Source: Billgrantia saliphila (GTDB lineage Bacteria > Pseudomonadota > Gammaproteobacteria > Pseudomonadales > Halomonadaceae). Taken from it: DNA of 64,000 bases. This document shows positions 1-7,614 of the stretch, one piece after another. Location of the stretch: the NCBI RefSeq assembly GCF_002930105.1, contig NZ_PJRN01000001.1, positions 62,001 through 126,000 of the forward strand. The letters are read 5' to 3'. A program made the translations under genes and the position numbers. How positions within the stretch are numbered: position 1 is the stretch's first letter; the number at the start of each line of letters is the position of its first letter. The notes below the pieces were generated by a model. That model was given only the letters and a program-made list of their open reading frames with translations, was not told the DNA's origin and did not search any database.

Positions 1-372
1 TCGACTCGGCTATGGCGACGCTACGGCATTCATGCCCTCGGCATGCTCGAGGAGATTCGCGAGGACCCACGCCAGGCCGAGGTGCTGATCGAAGGCACCG
101 AGTACCTGCGCTGTGAGCTGCGCCATGCCAAGCGGCGCGAGATGGTCACACGGCTCGAGGATTTCCTGCGGCGTCGCTCGAAGATCGCGCTGGTGGTACA
201 CGAGGACACCATGCGTCGCTCGCCGGGGCTGCGCGAGGCCTGCACCATCCTGTTCGGCGACCAGGCCGATGCCCGACTCGAAGAGTACTTCGCCACCACG
301 AGACGCGAGCGCGGCGAGAACGCCATCGATGCGTCCGGCGAAGCGCTAGGCTCCGCAACGCCACGGGTTTGA
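1..372 (+). CDS. glpD: Aerobic glycerol-3-phosphate dehydrogenase, C-terminal part
   Basis: About 123 C-terminal residues remain; the start lies outside the window. The motifs EVLIEGTEYLRCEL and EDFLRRRSKI match the conserved C-terminal helical domain of the FAD-dependent GlpD, a membrane-associated enzyme that oxidises glycerol-3-phosphate to dihydroxyacetone phosphate and passes electrons to quinone. The FAD and substrate-binding parts cannot be seen, so activity cannot be judged. The last 25 or so residues, after the family domain, look poorly conserved. Identification rests on the C-terminal domain only. Confidence 0.85.
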   Translation, partial: STRLWRRYGIHALGMLEEIREDPRQAEVLIEGTEYLRCELRHAKRREMVTRLEDFLRRRSKIALVVHEDTMRRSPGLREACTILFGDQADARLEEYFATTRRERGENAIDASGEALGSATPRV

Positions 373-396
373 GGCGAGCCGCACCGCATCAGCGCG

Positions 397-424
397 TTGA
401 AGCGGAGCAGCATGTGCGTATAAT
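397..424 (+). promoter_or_regulatory. Predicted sigma-70 promoter for the DMT transporter gene
   Basis: A -35 element TTGAAG and a perfect -10 TATAAT are separated by 16 bases. Transcription would start near 431, leaving a leader of about 28 bases that contains the AAGAGG ribosome site before the GTG start at 459. Confidence 0.7.
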
Positions 425-458
425 GCCCCGTCAACTTTCATGATCCAAGAGGTTAACC

Positions 459-1328
459 GTGGGCTATCTCATCGGCGTCACCGCGCTCTGGGCCTTCTCG
501 TTCTCGTTGATCGGCGTCTACCTGGCGGGCCAGGTCGACAGCTACTTTGCGGTCCTGGTGCGCGTTTCGCTGGCGGCGCTGGTATTCCTGCCGTTCCTGC
601 GGCCCTCGCTACTGGTCGGGCGCCAGCGCCTGGCCCTGATGGGGCTGGGGGCGGTGCAGTTGGGCATGATGTACATCTTCTTCTATCAGTCCTTCCTGCT
701 GCTGACGGTGCCGGAAGTGCTGCTGTTCACCATTTTTACGCCGCTCTACGTGACGCTGCTCGACGATGCGCTGTTCGGTCGCTTCACGCCGTTCTACCTG
801 CTCACCGCCGCCCTGGCCGTGCTGGGAGCCGCCGTGATCCGCTACAACGGTGTCGATAGCGGCTTCTGGCTCGGTTTCCTGGTGGTGCAAGGGGCCAATC
901 TCTGCTTCGCGCTGGGGCAGGTAGGCTATCGTCGCCTATCCGCGTCGCTGCCGGCCTCGCTGCCGCGCCATAGCGTCTTCGCCTGGTTCTATCTGGGCGC
1001 TCTGGTCGTGGCCCTGCCGGCTTTCGCCCTGCTCGGCAATGCCGCCGCGCTGCCGAGCACCGGTGTGCAATGGGGTGTGCTCGCCTGGCTGGGGCTGGTG
1101 GCCTCGGGGCTCGGCTACTTCCTTTGGAACCTGGGGGCGACCCGCGTCGATGCCGGTGCCCTGGCGATCATGAACAACGCGCTGATCCCGGCCGGGCTCG
1201 CGGTCAATCTGGTGATCTGGAACCGCGACGCCGACCTGGTGCGGCTGGCGCTGGGCGGCGCGATCATCGTCGGTTCGCTCGTGCTCAACGAATGGTGGCT
1301 GCGTCGCCGCCAGCCCGCCGCTGCCTGA
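459..1328 (+). CDS. DMT-superfamily (EamA) transporter
   Basis: This 289-residue, almost wholly hydrophobic protein has the pattern of ten membrane helices in two EamA repeats, typical of inner-membrane drug/metabolite exporters. The family exports amino acids, amines or sugars; the substrate here cannot be read from sequence. The second repeat contains the family-like stretch GLGYFLWNLGATRVDA. Translation starts at a GTG preceded by AAGAGG at 447-452, which removes the need for an earlier start. The stop is followed by a separate promoter for nadK, so it is probably a single-gene unit. Confidence 0.85.
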   Translation: MGYLIGVTALWAFSFSLIGVYLAGQVDSYFAVLVRVSLAALVFLPFLRPSLLVGRQRLALMGLGAVQLGMMYIFFYQSFLLLTVPEVLLFTIFTPLYVTLLDDALFGRFTPFYLLTAALAVLGAAVIRYNGVDSGFWLGFLVVQGANLCFALGQVGYRRLSASLPASLPRHSVFAWFYLGALVVALPAFALLGNAAALPSTGVQWGVLAWLGLVASGLGYFLWNLGATRVDAGALAIMNNALIPAGLAVNLVIWNRDADLVRLALGGAIIVGSLVLNEWWLRRRQPAAA

Positions 1329-1333
1329 GCGGT

Positions 1334-1362
1334 TTGCCCGGCTTGCGGCCAGCCTCCATAAT
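1334..1362 (+). promoter_or_regulatory. Predicted sigma-70 promoter for nadK
   Basis: TTGCCC and CATAAT are separated by 17 bases just after the DMT transporter stop. The implied transcription start near 1369 favours the ATG at 1391 over an earlier in-frame ATG as the nadK start. Confidence 0.5.
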
Positions 1363-1390
1363 GAGCGGCCATGATCCGAGAGGCGAGGGC

Positions 1391-2284
1391 ATGCAAAAGC
1401 AGCACGGCGGGTTCAAGAATATCGGTCTGATCGGTCGCCTGGGCAGTTCCAAGGTGGTCGACACGCTCAAGCGGCTGATGCGTTTTCTCGATGATGGCGG
1501 GTATCACGTCATCGTCGAGGATCGCACCGCGACCGTGCTGCTCGACCATGGCCATCCCGAGGCCAGCCGGCGCACCCTGGGCGAACTCTGCGACTTGGTG
1601 ATCGTGGTGGGGGGCGACGGCAGCCTGCTGGGCGCGGCGCGCACGCTGTGTCATAGCGGTACCCTGGTTCTGGGGGTCAATCGCGGACGGCTAGGCTTTC
1701 TCACCGATATCTCGCCCGATGAGCTCGAGGAGCGCGTGGGCGAGGTGCTGGCCGGTCGCTTCGAAGTCGAGGAGCGCTTTCTGCTCGATGCCGAACTCTA
1801 TCGCGACGGCACCCAGGTGGGCAGCGGGGACGCCTTGAACGAGGTGGTGCTGCACCCCGGCAAGGCGGTGCGCATGATCGAGTTCGAGCTGTTCATCGAC
1901 AACCAGTTCGTCTACAGCCAGCGCAGCGATGGCCTGATCATGGCCACGCCCACCGGTTCCACCGCCTACGCGCTGTCCGGGGGCGGTTCCATCATGCATC
2001 CCAAGCTGGACGTGATCGAGCTGGTGCCGATGTTCCCTCACACCTTGTCCAGCCGGCCCATCGTCATCGACGCGGCCAGCGAGATTCGCGTGCACATCGG
2101 CGAGACCAACCAGACCTACCCGCACATCAGCTGTGATGGGCAGACCCGCGCCGTGGCCAAGCCCGACGACGTGCTGATCGTGAAACGCAAGCCGCAGCGG
2201 GTGCAATTGGTCCATCCTCTGGGTCATAACTTCTATGAGGTCCTGCGTAGCAAGCTGGGCTGGAGCAACCGGCTGGGGAATTGA
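1391..2284 (+). CDS. nadK: NAD kinase
   Basis: This cytoplasmic enzyme phosphorylates NAD to NADP with ATP. The protein is 297 residues, the usual length. It carries the kinase motif GGDGSLLGA near residues 75-83, the NxGxLGFLTD segment (VNRGRLGFLTD) and ATPTGSTAYALSGGG, the conserved nucleotide-binding loop. An in-frame ATG 30 bases upstream exists, but the alignment pattern of gammaproteobacterial NadK (beginning just before FKNIGLIGR) and the predicted promoter favour 1391. The next gene starts two bases after the stop, so the two are probably co-transcribed and translationally coupled. Confidence 0.95.
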   Translation: MQKQHGGFKNIGLIGRLGSSKVVDTLKRLMRFLDDGGYHVIVEDRTATVLLDHGHPEASRRTLGELCDLVIVVGGDGSLLGAARTLCHSGTLVLGVNRGRLGFLTDISPDELEERVGEVLAGRFEVEERFLLDAELYRDGTQVGSGDALNEVVLHPGKAVRMIEFELFIDNQFVYSQRSDGLIMATPTGSTAYALSGGGSIMHPKLDVIELVPMFPHTLSSRPIVIDAASEIRVHIGETNQTYPHISCDGQTRAVAKPDDVLIVKRKPQRVQLVHPLGHNFYEVLRSKLGWSNRLGN

Positions 2285-2285
2285 T

Positions 2286-3287
2286 GTGAAGCAGGCGGCA
2301 GTGGAAGGTTACGATCTGATCGGCGACGTGCATGGCTGCGGGGCGACCCTGGCGGCCCTGCTGGAGCGGCTCGGCTATCATCAGCGCGGGGGTGTGTATC
2401 GTCATCCGCGGCGGCGGGTCATCTTTCTGGGCGACCTGATCGATCGCGGACCGCGGATTCGCCTGGCAGTGAACATCGCCCGGCGCATGGTGGAGGAGGG
2501 CGAGGCGCATATCGTCATGGGCAACCATGAGTACAACGCCTTGGCCTACTGTCAGCATGCGCCGCACCATCTGGGGCGCGAGTGGCTGCGCGACCACAGC
2601 CCGCGACACAATCGGATCATCAAGGAGACCCTCGATCAGTACCGCGACCACCCCGCCGAATGGGAGGACACGCTGGCCTGGTTCATGGAGATTCCGCTGT
2701 TCCTGGAGTTCCCCGGTTTTCGCGTGGTCCACGCCTGCTGGGACCAGGCGCTTATCGATTTGCTGCGCCGCGATTACCCGGATGGCCGGGTCGATGAGGC
2801 GTTCCTGCAGCAGTCGGTGACGCCGGACACGCTGGCCTATCGTGTCTTCGATCGCCTGACCCGCGGTGTGCACTTGTCACTGCCCAAGGGGGTGGAGATC
2901 CACTCCGGCGACGGTTTCACCCGGCACAGCTTCCGTGCGCATTTCTGGGCCCGAGAGCCACTGACATGGGGCGACGTGATCTTTCAGCCCGACAACCTGC
3001 CCGGCGAACTGGAGCAGCGCGCCCTGAGCGACCGTGAGCGACAGCGGCTCTGTCACTACGGGCTCGATCAGCCGCCCTTGTTCATCGGCCACTACTGGTG
3101 CGAGGGCATCCCGGCGCTGCCGACCGCCAACATCGCCTGTCTGGACTACAGCGCGGTGAAGTTCGGCAGGTTGGTGGCGTATCGTTGGAGCGGCGAACAG
3201 CGTCTTGATGCCAACCACTTCGTCTGGGTGCGGGTGCCTCGGGACGAGGCGGCTCGGCCCAGGCCCTGGGAAATCGATTTCGATTGA
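2286..3287 (+). CDS. Calcineurin-like metallophosphoesterase
   Basis: The N-terminal half contains the binuclear-metal motifs GDVHG, GDLIDRGPR and GNHEYNA, in order and with normal spacing, followed by later histidines (VVHACWD, GHYWCEG). This matches PPP-type phosphoesterases such as PrpE or the diadenosine tetraphosphatase-like group; the actual substrate is unknown. The GTG at 2286 is chosen because it directly follows the nadK stop and gives a protein beginning a few residues before GDVHG. Coupling to nadK hints at a role in nucleotide metabolism, but this is inference only. Confidence 0.85.
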   Translation: MKQAAVEGYDLIGDVHGCGATLAALLERLGYHQRGGVYRHPRRRVIFLGDLIDRGPRIRLAVNIARRMVEEGEAHIVMGNHEYNALAYCQHAPHHLGREWLRDHSPRHNRIIKETLDQYRDHPAEWEDTLAWFMEIPLFLEFPGFRVVHACWDQALIDLLRRDYPDGRVDEAFLQQSVTPDTLAYRVFDRLTRGVHLSLPKGVEIHSGDGFTRHSFRAHFWAREPLTWGDVIFQPDNLPGELEQRALSDRERQRLCHYGLDQPPLFIGHYWCEGIPALPTANIACLDYSAVKFGRLVAYRWSGEQRLDANHFVWVRVPRDEAARPRPWEIDFD

Positions 3288-3298
3288 AGTGGGGATAC

Positions 3299-3319
3299 AA
3301 AGTTTTACAACTTTTTTTT
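3299..3319 (+). terminator. Weak AT hairpin with T-tract after the phosphoesterase gene
   Basis: A six-base stem AAAGTT/AACTTT with a TTAC loop runs into eight Ts. The stem is short and AT-rich, so efficiency is doubtful; the GC-rich hairpin at 3390 is the better candidate. Confidence 0.35.
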
Positions 3320-3389
3320 CAACGGTCCTGAACTTCCTTGCGCCGCGCCGCTCTGAATAGGTGTTCCCTTGAATGATCCCTTGCTCTTG

Positions 3390-3419
3390 TCCGGCGGCCC
3401 CCCTTCCGCCGGATTTTTT
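3390..3419 (+). terminator. Rho-independent terminator
   Basis: The inverted repeat TCCGGCGG/CCGCCGGA with an eight-base loop is followed by six Ts. It would end the nadK-phosphoesterase transcript ahead of the rhomboid gene. A second GC hairpin at 3429-3452 (CGCCACCC/GGGTGGCG) lacks a T-tract. Confidence 0.7.
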
Positions 3420-3511
3420 ATGCGCGCTCGCCACCCGGTCCGGCGGGTGGCGTTGAGAAACGCCCGGGCGCAGCGCAAGATGCTCGTCAACCACTAGTTC
3501 AGAGAGGGCTC

Positions 3512-4360
3512 ATGTACCGCATCATGCTGTTTCCTCACGAGACCGATACGCGAGAGTTGCGCCGCGCGCTATGGGCTCATCGGATCGGACACCGTTTCAC
3601 CGAGGAGGAGGAGGGGCAGGCGTTGTGGCTGGCCGATCCCGCCCAACACGATGCCATGAAGCAACTGCTGGTTCGCTGGCAGCGCGGTGAGAAGATCATG
3701 CCGGAGCGGCGCCGGCGGGTACGAAACGGCGCCTCGCTGACCGTTCCCTTCCGTCTGGCACCGGTGACGTCGGTAGCCATTGCGATCTCGCTGGCGGTCT
3801 TCGCCCTGATGGGGCTGCTGGGTGACATTGTGGTCGCCATGCTCACCATCGTGCCGGTCGCCGTCGTGGGGGGCGGCCTGGCTTTCGGCAGCTTGACCGA
3901 GGCGATGACATCGGGCCAGGTATGGCGCCTGCTCTCGCCGGCTTTCCTGCACTTCGGCTGGATGCACCTGATCTTCAACATGATGTGGCTGTGGTACTTC
4001 GGCCGCCAGGTCGAGACCCTGCAGGGCAGCGGAAGAATGCTGACGCTGCTGCTGGTGGCCGGCGTCGGCGCCAATCTGGCCCAGTATTTCACCGGGACCG
4101 TACTGTTCGGCGGCATGTCCGGCGTCGACTTCGCGCTGCTCGGCTATGTCTGGCTGATGTCGCGCCGTGCCCCGGCGAGCGGTTTCTTCGTTCCGCAGAT
4201 GCTGGTGGTGTTCATGCTCGGCTGGATGGTCTTCACCATGACCGACATGGCCACCGCGGTGGGATTCGGCAACGTCGCCAACGAGGCCCATCTGGGCGGG
4301 CTGGTCGTGGGGCTGCTGTTCGGATGGTATTATTCGAACCGTGCTCGCCGCCTTCCCTGA
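3512..4360 (+). CDS. Rhomboid family intramembrane serine protease, GlpG-like
   Basis: The 282-residue protein has an N-terminal cytosolic domain (about 1-75, resembling the GlpG N-domain) and six predicted membrane helices. The catalytic dyad is visible as Ser203 in GGMSGVDFALLGY and His260 in NEAHLGGLVVG. The stretch FLHFGWMHLIFNMMW (about 146-160) supplies the oxyanion His and Asn residues of the family. Rhomboids cleave substrates within the inner membrane. A GAGAGGG ribosome site precedes the ATG. The yeaC-like gene follows by 23 bases, suggesting one transcript. Confidence 0.9.
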   Translation: MYRIMLFPHETDTRELRRALWAHRIGHRFTEEEEGQALWLADPAQHDAMKQLLVRWQRGEKIMPERRRRVRNGASLTVPFRLAPVTSVAIAISLAVFALMGLLGDIVVAMLTIVPVAVVGGGLAFGSLTEAMTSGQVWRLLSPAFLHFGWMHLIFNMMWLWYFGRQVETLQGSGRMLTLLLVAGVGANLAQYFTGTVLFGGMSGVDFALLGYVWLMSRRAPASGFFVPQMLVVFMLGWMVFTMTDMATAVGFGNVANEAHLGGLVVGLLFGWYYSNRARRLP

Positions 4361-4383
4361 GCCGCCATTTAAAGAGATTCCCC

Positions 4384-4668
4384 ATGAGCGATATGACCTT
4401 CGAACGCATGATTCGGCAGATGACGCCGGCCATTTACGAGAGCCTCAAGCAGGCGGTGGCGCTGCGCAAGTGGCCCGATGGACGCATGCTGACCGCCGAG
4501 CAGACCGAACTCTGCCTGGAAGCGGTGATCCGCTACGAGTGGGAAAACAACGTGCCCGAAGAACAGCGGGTCGGCTATCTTCAGCAGCGTACCTGCGGCA
4601 GCGCCAGCAGCGGCGCCGACGTGCCTCCCGAATTGGCCGGACTGGCCCGGGATGCCTCGCGTGACTGA
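4384..4668 (+). CDS. yeaC: DUF1315 family protein, YeaC-like
   Basis: This 94-residue soluble protein has the DUF1315 pattern (FERMIRQMTPAIYESLKQAV, then LRKWPDGRMLTAEQ and a VIRYEWEN segment). The family is widespread in gammaproteobacteria with no established function. It overlaps the start of the DUF2797 gene by 17 bases, so translation of the two is probably coupled. The ATG at 4384 follows a weak Shine-Dalgarno sequence (AAAGAGA). Confidence 0.85.
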   Translation: MSDMTFERMIRQMTPAIYESLKQAVALRKWPDGRMLTAEQTELCLEAVIRYEWENNVPEEQRVGYLQQRTCGSASSGADVPPELAGLARDASRD

Positions 4669-5530
4669 GTATGGCGTGACGGAATTCGACCGGATAGATG
4701 CCGCTGCCTCGGTACAGGGGTGCTTGAGCAAGATGACCATCGCCCCGGGCGAACGGGGCGGGCCGGTGAGGTACACCCTGCGCGCGGGCGAGCAGCGGCT
4801 GGATCTCAACGCGCGCCTCGGCCAGCCGCTGCGCCTGAGCTGGACAGGTGCCATCGCCTGCACCCACTGCGGGCGGGCGACGAAGAAGAGCTTCGCCCAG
4901 GGCTATTGCTACCCCTGCTTCAAGCGCCTGGCGCAGTGCGACACTTGCATCGTCAAGCCCGAGACCTGTCATTTCGACGCCGGCACCTGCCGCGAGCCGG
5001 CGTGGGCCGAGCTCCACTGTTTCCAGCCCCACGTGGTGTATCTGGCCAATTCCTCGGGGCTGAAGGTCGGTATCACGCGGGGTACCCAGGTGCCGACCCG
5101 CTGGCTCGACCAGGGGGCGATCCAGGCGCTGCCGATACTCTCGGTCGAGACACGCCAGCATTCGGGGCTTGTCGAGATGCTGTTCAAGGAGGTGGTGGCC
5201 GACCGTACCAACTGGCGTGCCATGCTCAAGGGCGAGGTCGAGCCGTTGGATCTCGTGGCGGAGCACGACCGGCTCTTCGCGCGCCTTTCAGGAGGGCTGG
5301 GCGGCCTGCGCCATCGCCTGGGCGACGATGCCATCCGTTCTCTCGACGAGGCGCCGGTGAGCTTCGAGTACCCCGTACTCGAGTTCCCCCGCAAGATCGC
5401 TTCGCACAACTTCGACAAGCAGCCGGAAGTGGCCGGTACGTTGCTGGGTCTCAAGGGCCAGTACCTGATCCTCGACAGTGGCGTGATCAACCTGCGCAAG
5501 TTCACGGGTTATGAGGTCGTGGTGAGCTGA
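4652..5530 (+). CDS. DUF2797 domain protein with putative zinc-binding cysteines
   Basis: The 292-residue protein matches the DUF2797 family: an N-terminal beta-rich part, then a cysteine cluster (CTHCG, CYPCFKR, CDTC, a Cys-His pair and GTC) within residues 70-115 that looks like zinc binding, then HVVYLANSSGLKVGITR (about 128-145), reminiscent of a GIY-YIG nuclease fold. The resemblance of the core to GIY-YIG proteins is an inference; no biochemical role is established. It overlaps the yeaC-like gene and is the last gene of the rhomboid unit. Confidence 0.8.
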   Translation: MPRVTEYGVTEFDRIDAAASVQGCLSKMTIAPGERGGPVRYTLRAGEQRLDLNARLGQPLRLSWTGAIACTHCGRATKKSFAQGYCYPCFKRLAQCDTCIVKPETCHFDAGTCREPAWAELHCFQPHVVYLANSSGLKVGITRGTQVPTRWLDQGAIQALPILSVETRQHSGLVEMLFKEVVADRTNWRAMLKGEVEPLDLVAEHDRLFARLSGGLGGLRHRLGDDAIRSLDEAPVSFEYPVLEFPRKIASHNFDKQPEVAGTLLGLKGQYLILDSGVINLRKFTGYEVVVS

Positions 5531-5690
5531 GCCCTGCGGTTGGGCTGTGCGACGCTCGGCATGGGCTTCGGTTGCCCGTTAGCACTCAGGCGTCGCTCCC
5601 GGGTCGGCACGACTTCCGCGCGATCCGCGTGGCGGGAAAGGATAGTGGCAGGCTATGCTGCTATTCCTCTCTCCGTTGACGGGTCCTGAC

Positions 5691-6377
5691 ATGTATCGCC
5701 TCCATATTGCCAACAAGAACTACTCTTCCTGGTCGCTACGCCCTTGGGTACTGATGCGTCAGCTGGAAATTCCGTTCGAGGAGCGACTGACTCCTTTCGA
5801 ACCCGAATCGAACTGGACCGCGTTTCGCGCGTTCTCGCCCTCGGGGCTAGTGCCTTGTCTGGAAGATGGCGAGCGTGCCGTGTGGGAATCGCTGGGGATC
5901 GTCGAATATCTGGCCGAGCGCCACGCCGGCGTATGGCCTGACGACGACGGCGCGCGCGCCTGGGCGCGTTGTGCCAGCAGCGAGATGCACGCCGGCTTTG
6001 CCGCGCTGCGCACCATATGTTCGATGAACTGCGGGGTGAGGGTGCGACTGCACCGCATGCCGGACGCGCTCGTGCGCAACCTGTCCCGCATCGACGAACT
6101 CTGGCAACAGGGCCTCGCGCGTTTCGGCGGCCCCTTCCTGGCGGGAGAATCCTTCTCGGCGGTGGATGCCTTCTTCGCTCCGGTTGCGTTCCGCGTGCAG
6201 AGCTTCGGGCTCGAGCTCGGGTCGCCCTCGATGGAATACGTCTCGCGGTTGCTGGCGCTGCCGGCCATGCAGGAGTGGTACGAGGCGGCGCTGGATGAAC
6301 CGTGGCGCGAGGCCGGACATGAGGCCGAGATACAGGAGAACGGCACCGTGCTCGAGGATCGGCGGCGCACTCCCTGA
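5691..6377 (+). CDS. Glutathione S-transferase family protein
   Basis: The 228-residue protein begins with a thioredoxin-fold GST domain: NKNYSSWSLRPWVLMRQ, a cis-Pro region SGLVPCLEDG and the glutathione-gamma-glutamyl motif WESLGIVEYLAE. An alpha-helical C-terminal domain follows with the N-capping-like FLAGESFSAVDAFFAPV. The serine in YSSWSLRP suggests a serine-type thiol activation. An ATG 36 bases upstream is possible, but 5691 starts exactly at the domain. The 160 bases before it show no convincing regulatory structure. The specific substrate is unknown. Confidence 0.88.
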   Translation: MYRLHIANKNYSSWSLRPWVLMRQLEIPFEERLTPFEPESNWTAFRAFSPSGLVPCLEDGERAVWESLGIVEYLAERHAGVWPDDDGARAWARCASSEMHAGFAALRTICSMNCGVRVRLHRMPDALVRNLSRIDELWQQGLARFGGPFLAGESFSAVDAFFAPVAFRVQSFGLELGSPSMEYVSRLLALPAMQEWYEAALDEPWREAGHEAEIQENGTVLEDRRRTP

Positions 6378-6420
6378 CCGTCGCTCGGCTTCCTTTCCTT
6401 TCGCTGGGTGTACTCCCGGC

Positions 6421-7503
6421 TCAATCGAACAGGTCGCCCTGGCTTCGGGGCGGCCGAAAGGCCGTTGTGTCGAGTTCGCGCGCCGCGCGTGTTTGTGGGT
6501 CGTTGAGTCCCAGCCGGCGGCAGGCCTTGTCGAAGCGCTGGGCAATGAGCTCGGCAAAGATACCCTCGCCGCGCATGCGCTTGCCGTAGCGAGAGTCGTA
6601 GTCGCCGCCGCCGCGACACTGGCGCATCAGGCTCATGACCTTCGCGGCCCGCTCGGGGTAGTGTTCGTGGAGCCAGGCCTCGAACAGCGGAGCCACCTCA
6701 CGAGGCAGGCGCAACAGGACCCATCCCGCACTGTCGGCGCCGGCCTCCCGCGCGGCATCGAGCAGACTCTCCAGCTCGTGATCGGTCAGGCCGGGGATCA
6801 CCGGTGCGACGATGACACCCACCGGCACGCCCGCCGCCTTCAGCCGCTCGATGGTACGAAGACGGGCGGTGGGGGACGCCGTGCGCGGTTCCAGACTGCG
6901 CTTCAGGTCGGTATCCAGGCTGGTCAGGCTGATCGACACCCGCGCCAGGCGCAGACGGGCCAGCTCGGCGAGCAGGTCCAGGTCGCGCAGGATCAGCGCA
7001 CTCTTGGTGATGAGGGAGACGGGATGGCGGCACTCGAGCAGGAACTGCAGCAGTCGGCGGGTCGAACCGCGCTCCGCCTCCAGCGGCTGGTAGCAGTCGG
7101 TGTTGCCGGAAAGGGCGATCGGCCGACATACGTAGCCGCGCTTGCAGAATTCTTCGCCGAGCCGTTCCACCAGGCCGCTGCGGGCGATCAGCCGGGTCTC
7201 GAAGTCGATTCCCGGGGAGAGGTCCCAGTAGGCGTGACTGGGTCGGGCGTAGCAGTAGATGCAGCCATGCTCGCAGCCACGATACGGATTCAATGAACGG
7301 TCGAAGACCAGATCCGGCGAATCGTTCCACGACAGGGCGCTGCGTGCCCGTTCGTCGCTGACGACCGTCGCCAGGCGCGTGGGCGTGGCTTCCTGCCACC
7401 AACCGTCGTCCACCGCTTCGCTGCGGGTCGGGGCGAAGCGGTTGTCGGGGTTATAGGTGGCGCCGCGGCCCTTGCGTATTAACTGCTGGTCGAACTGGGG
7501 CAT
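6421..7503 (-). CDS. SPL-type radical SAM protein (PA0069 family)
   Basis: The 360-residue protein carries the radical SAM cluster motif CEHGCIYCY near residue 78, preceded by LNPYRGC, the layout of spore-photoproduct-lyase-like enzymes found in proteobacteria that do not sporulate. Conserved downstream segments include SGNTDCYQPLE, a radical SAM barrel, and the C-terminal DYDSRYGKRMRGEG. A LexA box lies just upstream of the start (7519-7534). This supports a role in DNA damage, possibly repair of a thymine adduct, but the substrate is not established. It is divergent from the P-type ATPase gene. Confidence 0.85.
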   Translation of the reverse strand: MPQFDQQLIRKGRGATYNPDNRFAPTRSEAVDDGWWQEATPTRLATVVSDERARSALSWNDSPDLVFDRSLNPYRGCEHGCIYCYARPSHAYWDLSPGIDFETRLIARSGLVERLGEEFCKRGYVCRPIALSGNTDCYQPLEAERGSTRRLLQFLLECRHPVSLITKSALILRDLDLLAELARLRLARVSISLTSLDTDLKRSLEPRTASPTARLRTIERLKAAGVPVGVIVAPVIPGLTDHELESLLDAAREAGADSAGWVLLRLPREVAPLFEAWLHEHYPERAAKVMSLMRQCRGGGDYDSRYGKRMRGEGIFAELIAQRFDKACRRLGLNDPQTRAARELDTTAFRPPRSQGDLFD

Positions 7504-7518
7504 GGGGGCAACCTTATT

Positions 7519-7534
7519 CTGTATTTATATACAG
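7519..7534 (-). promoter_or_regulatory. LexA (SOS) box at the radical SAM promoter
   Basis: CTGTATTTATATACAG fits the CTGT-N8-ACAG LexA consensus with an AT-rich core. It ends 16 bases before the radical SAM start codon and overlaps TATA-like -10 candidates on the minus strand (TATACT, TATAAA). It is 81 bases from the divergent ATPase start, so it more likely controls the radical SAM gene. Confidence 0.8.
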
Positions 7535-7614
7535 TATAAGATGTGCTTTCGTGACATGCCAATGCGATTCGTCCGCGCAGGCATTCGCGGCGCGGTTGTT
7601 TTACGCTTCGTGTC

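Noticed and set aside
3429..3452. Second GC hairpin before the rhomboid gene as a terminator
   Set aside because: The stem is good (CGCCACCC/GGGTGGCG) but it is followed by GTTGAGAAA and not by a T-tract.
5531..5690. Regulatory RNA or small gene before the glutathione transferase
   Set aside because: Only a lone TATGCT-like element without a convincing -35 and no conserved RNA pattern was seen.
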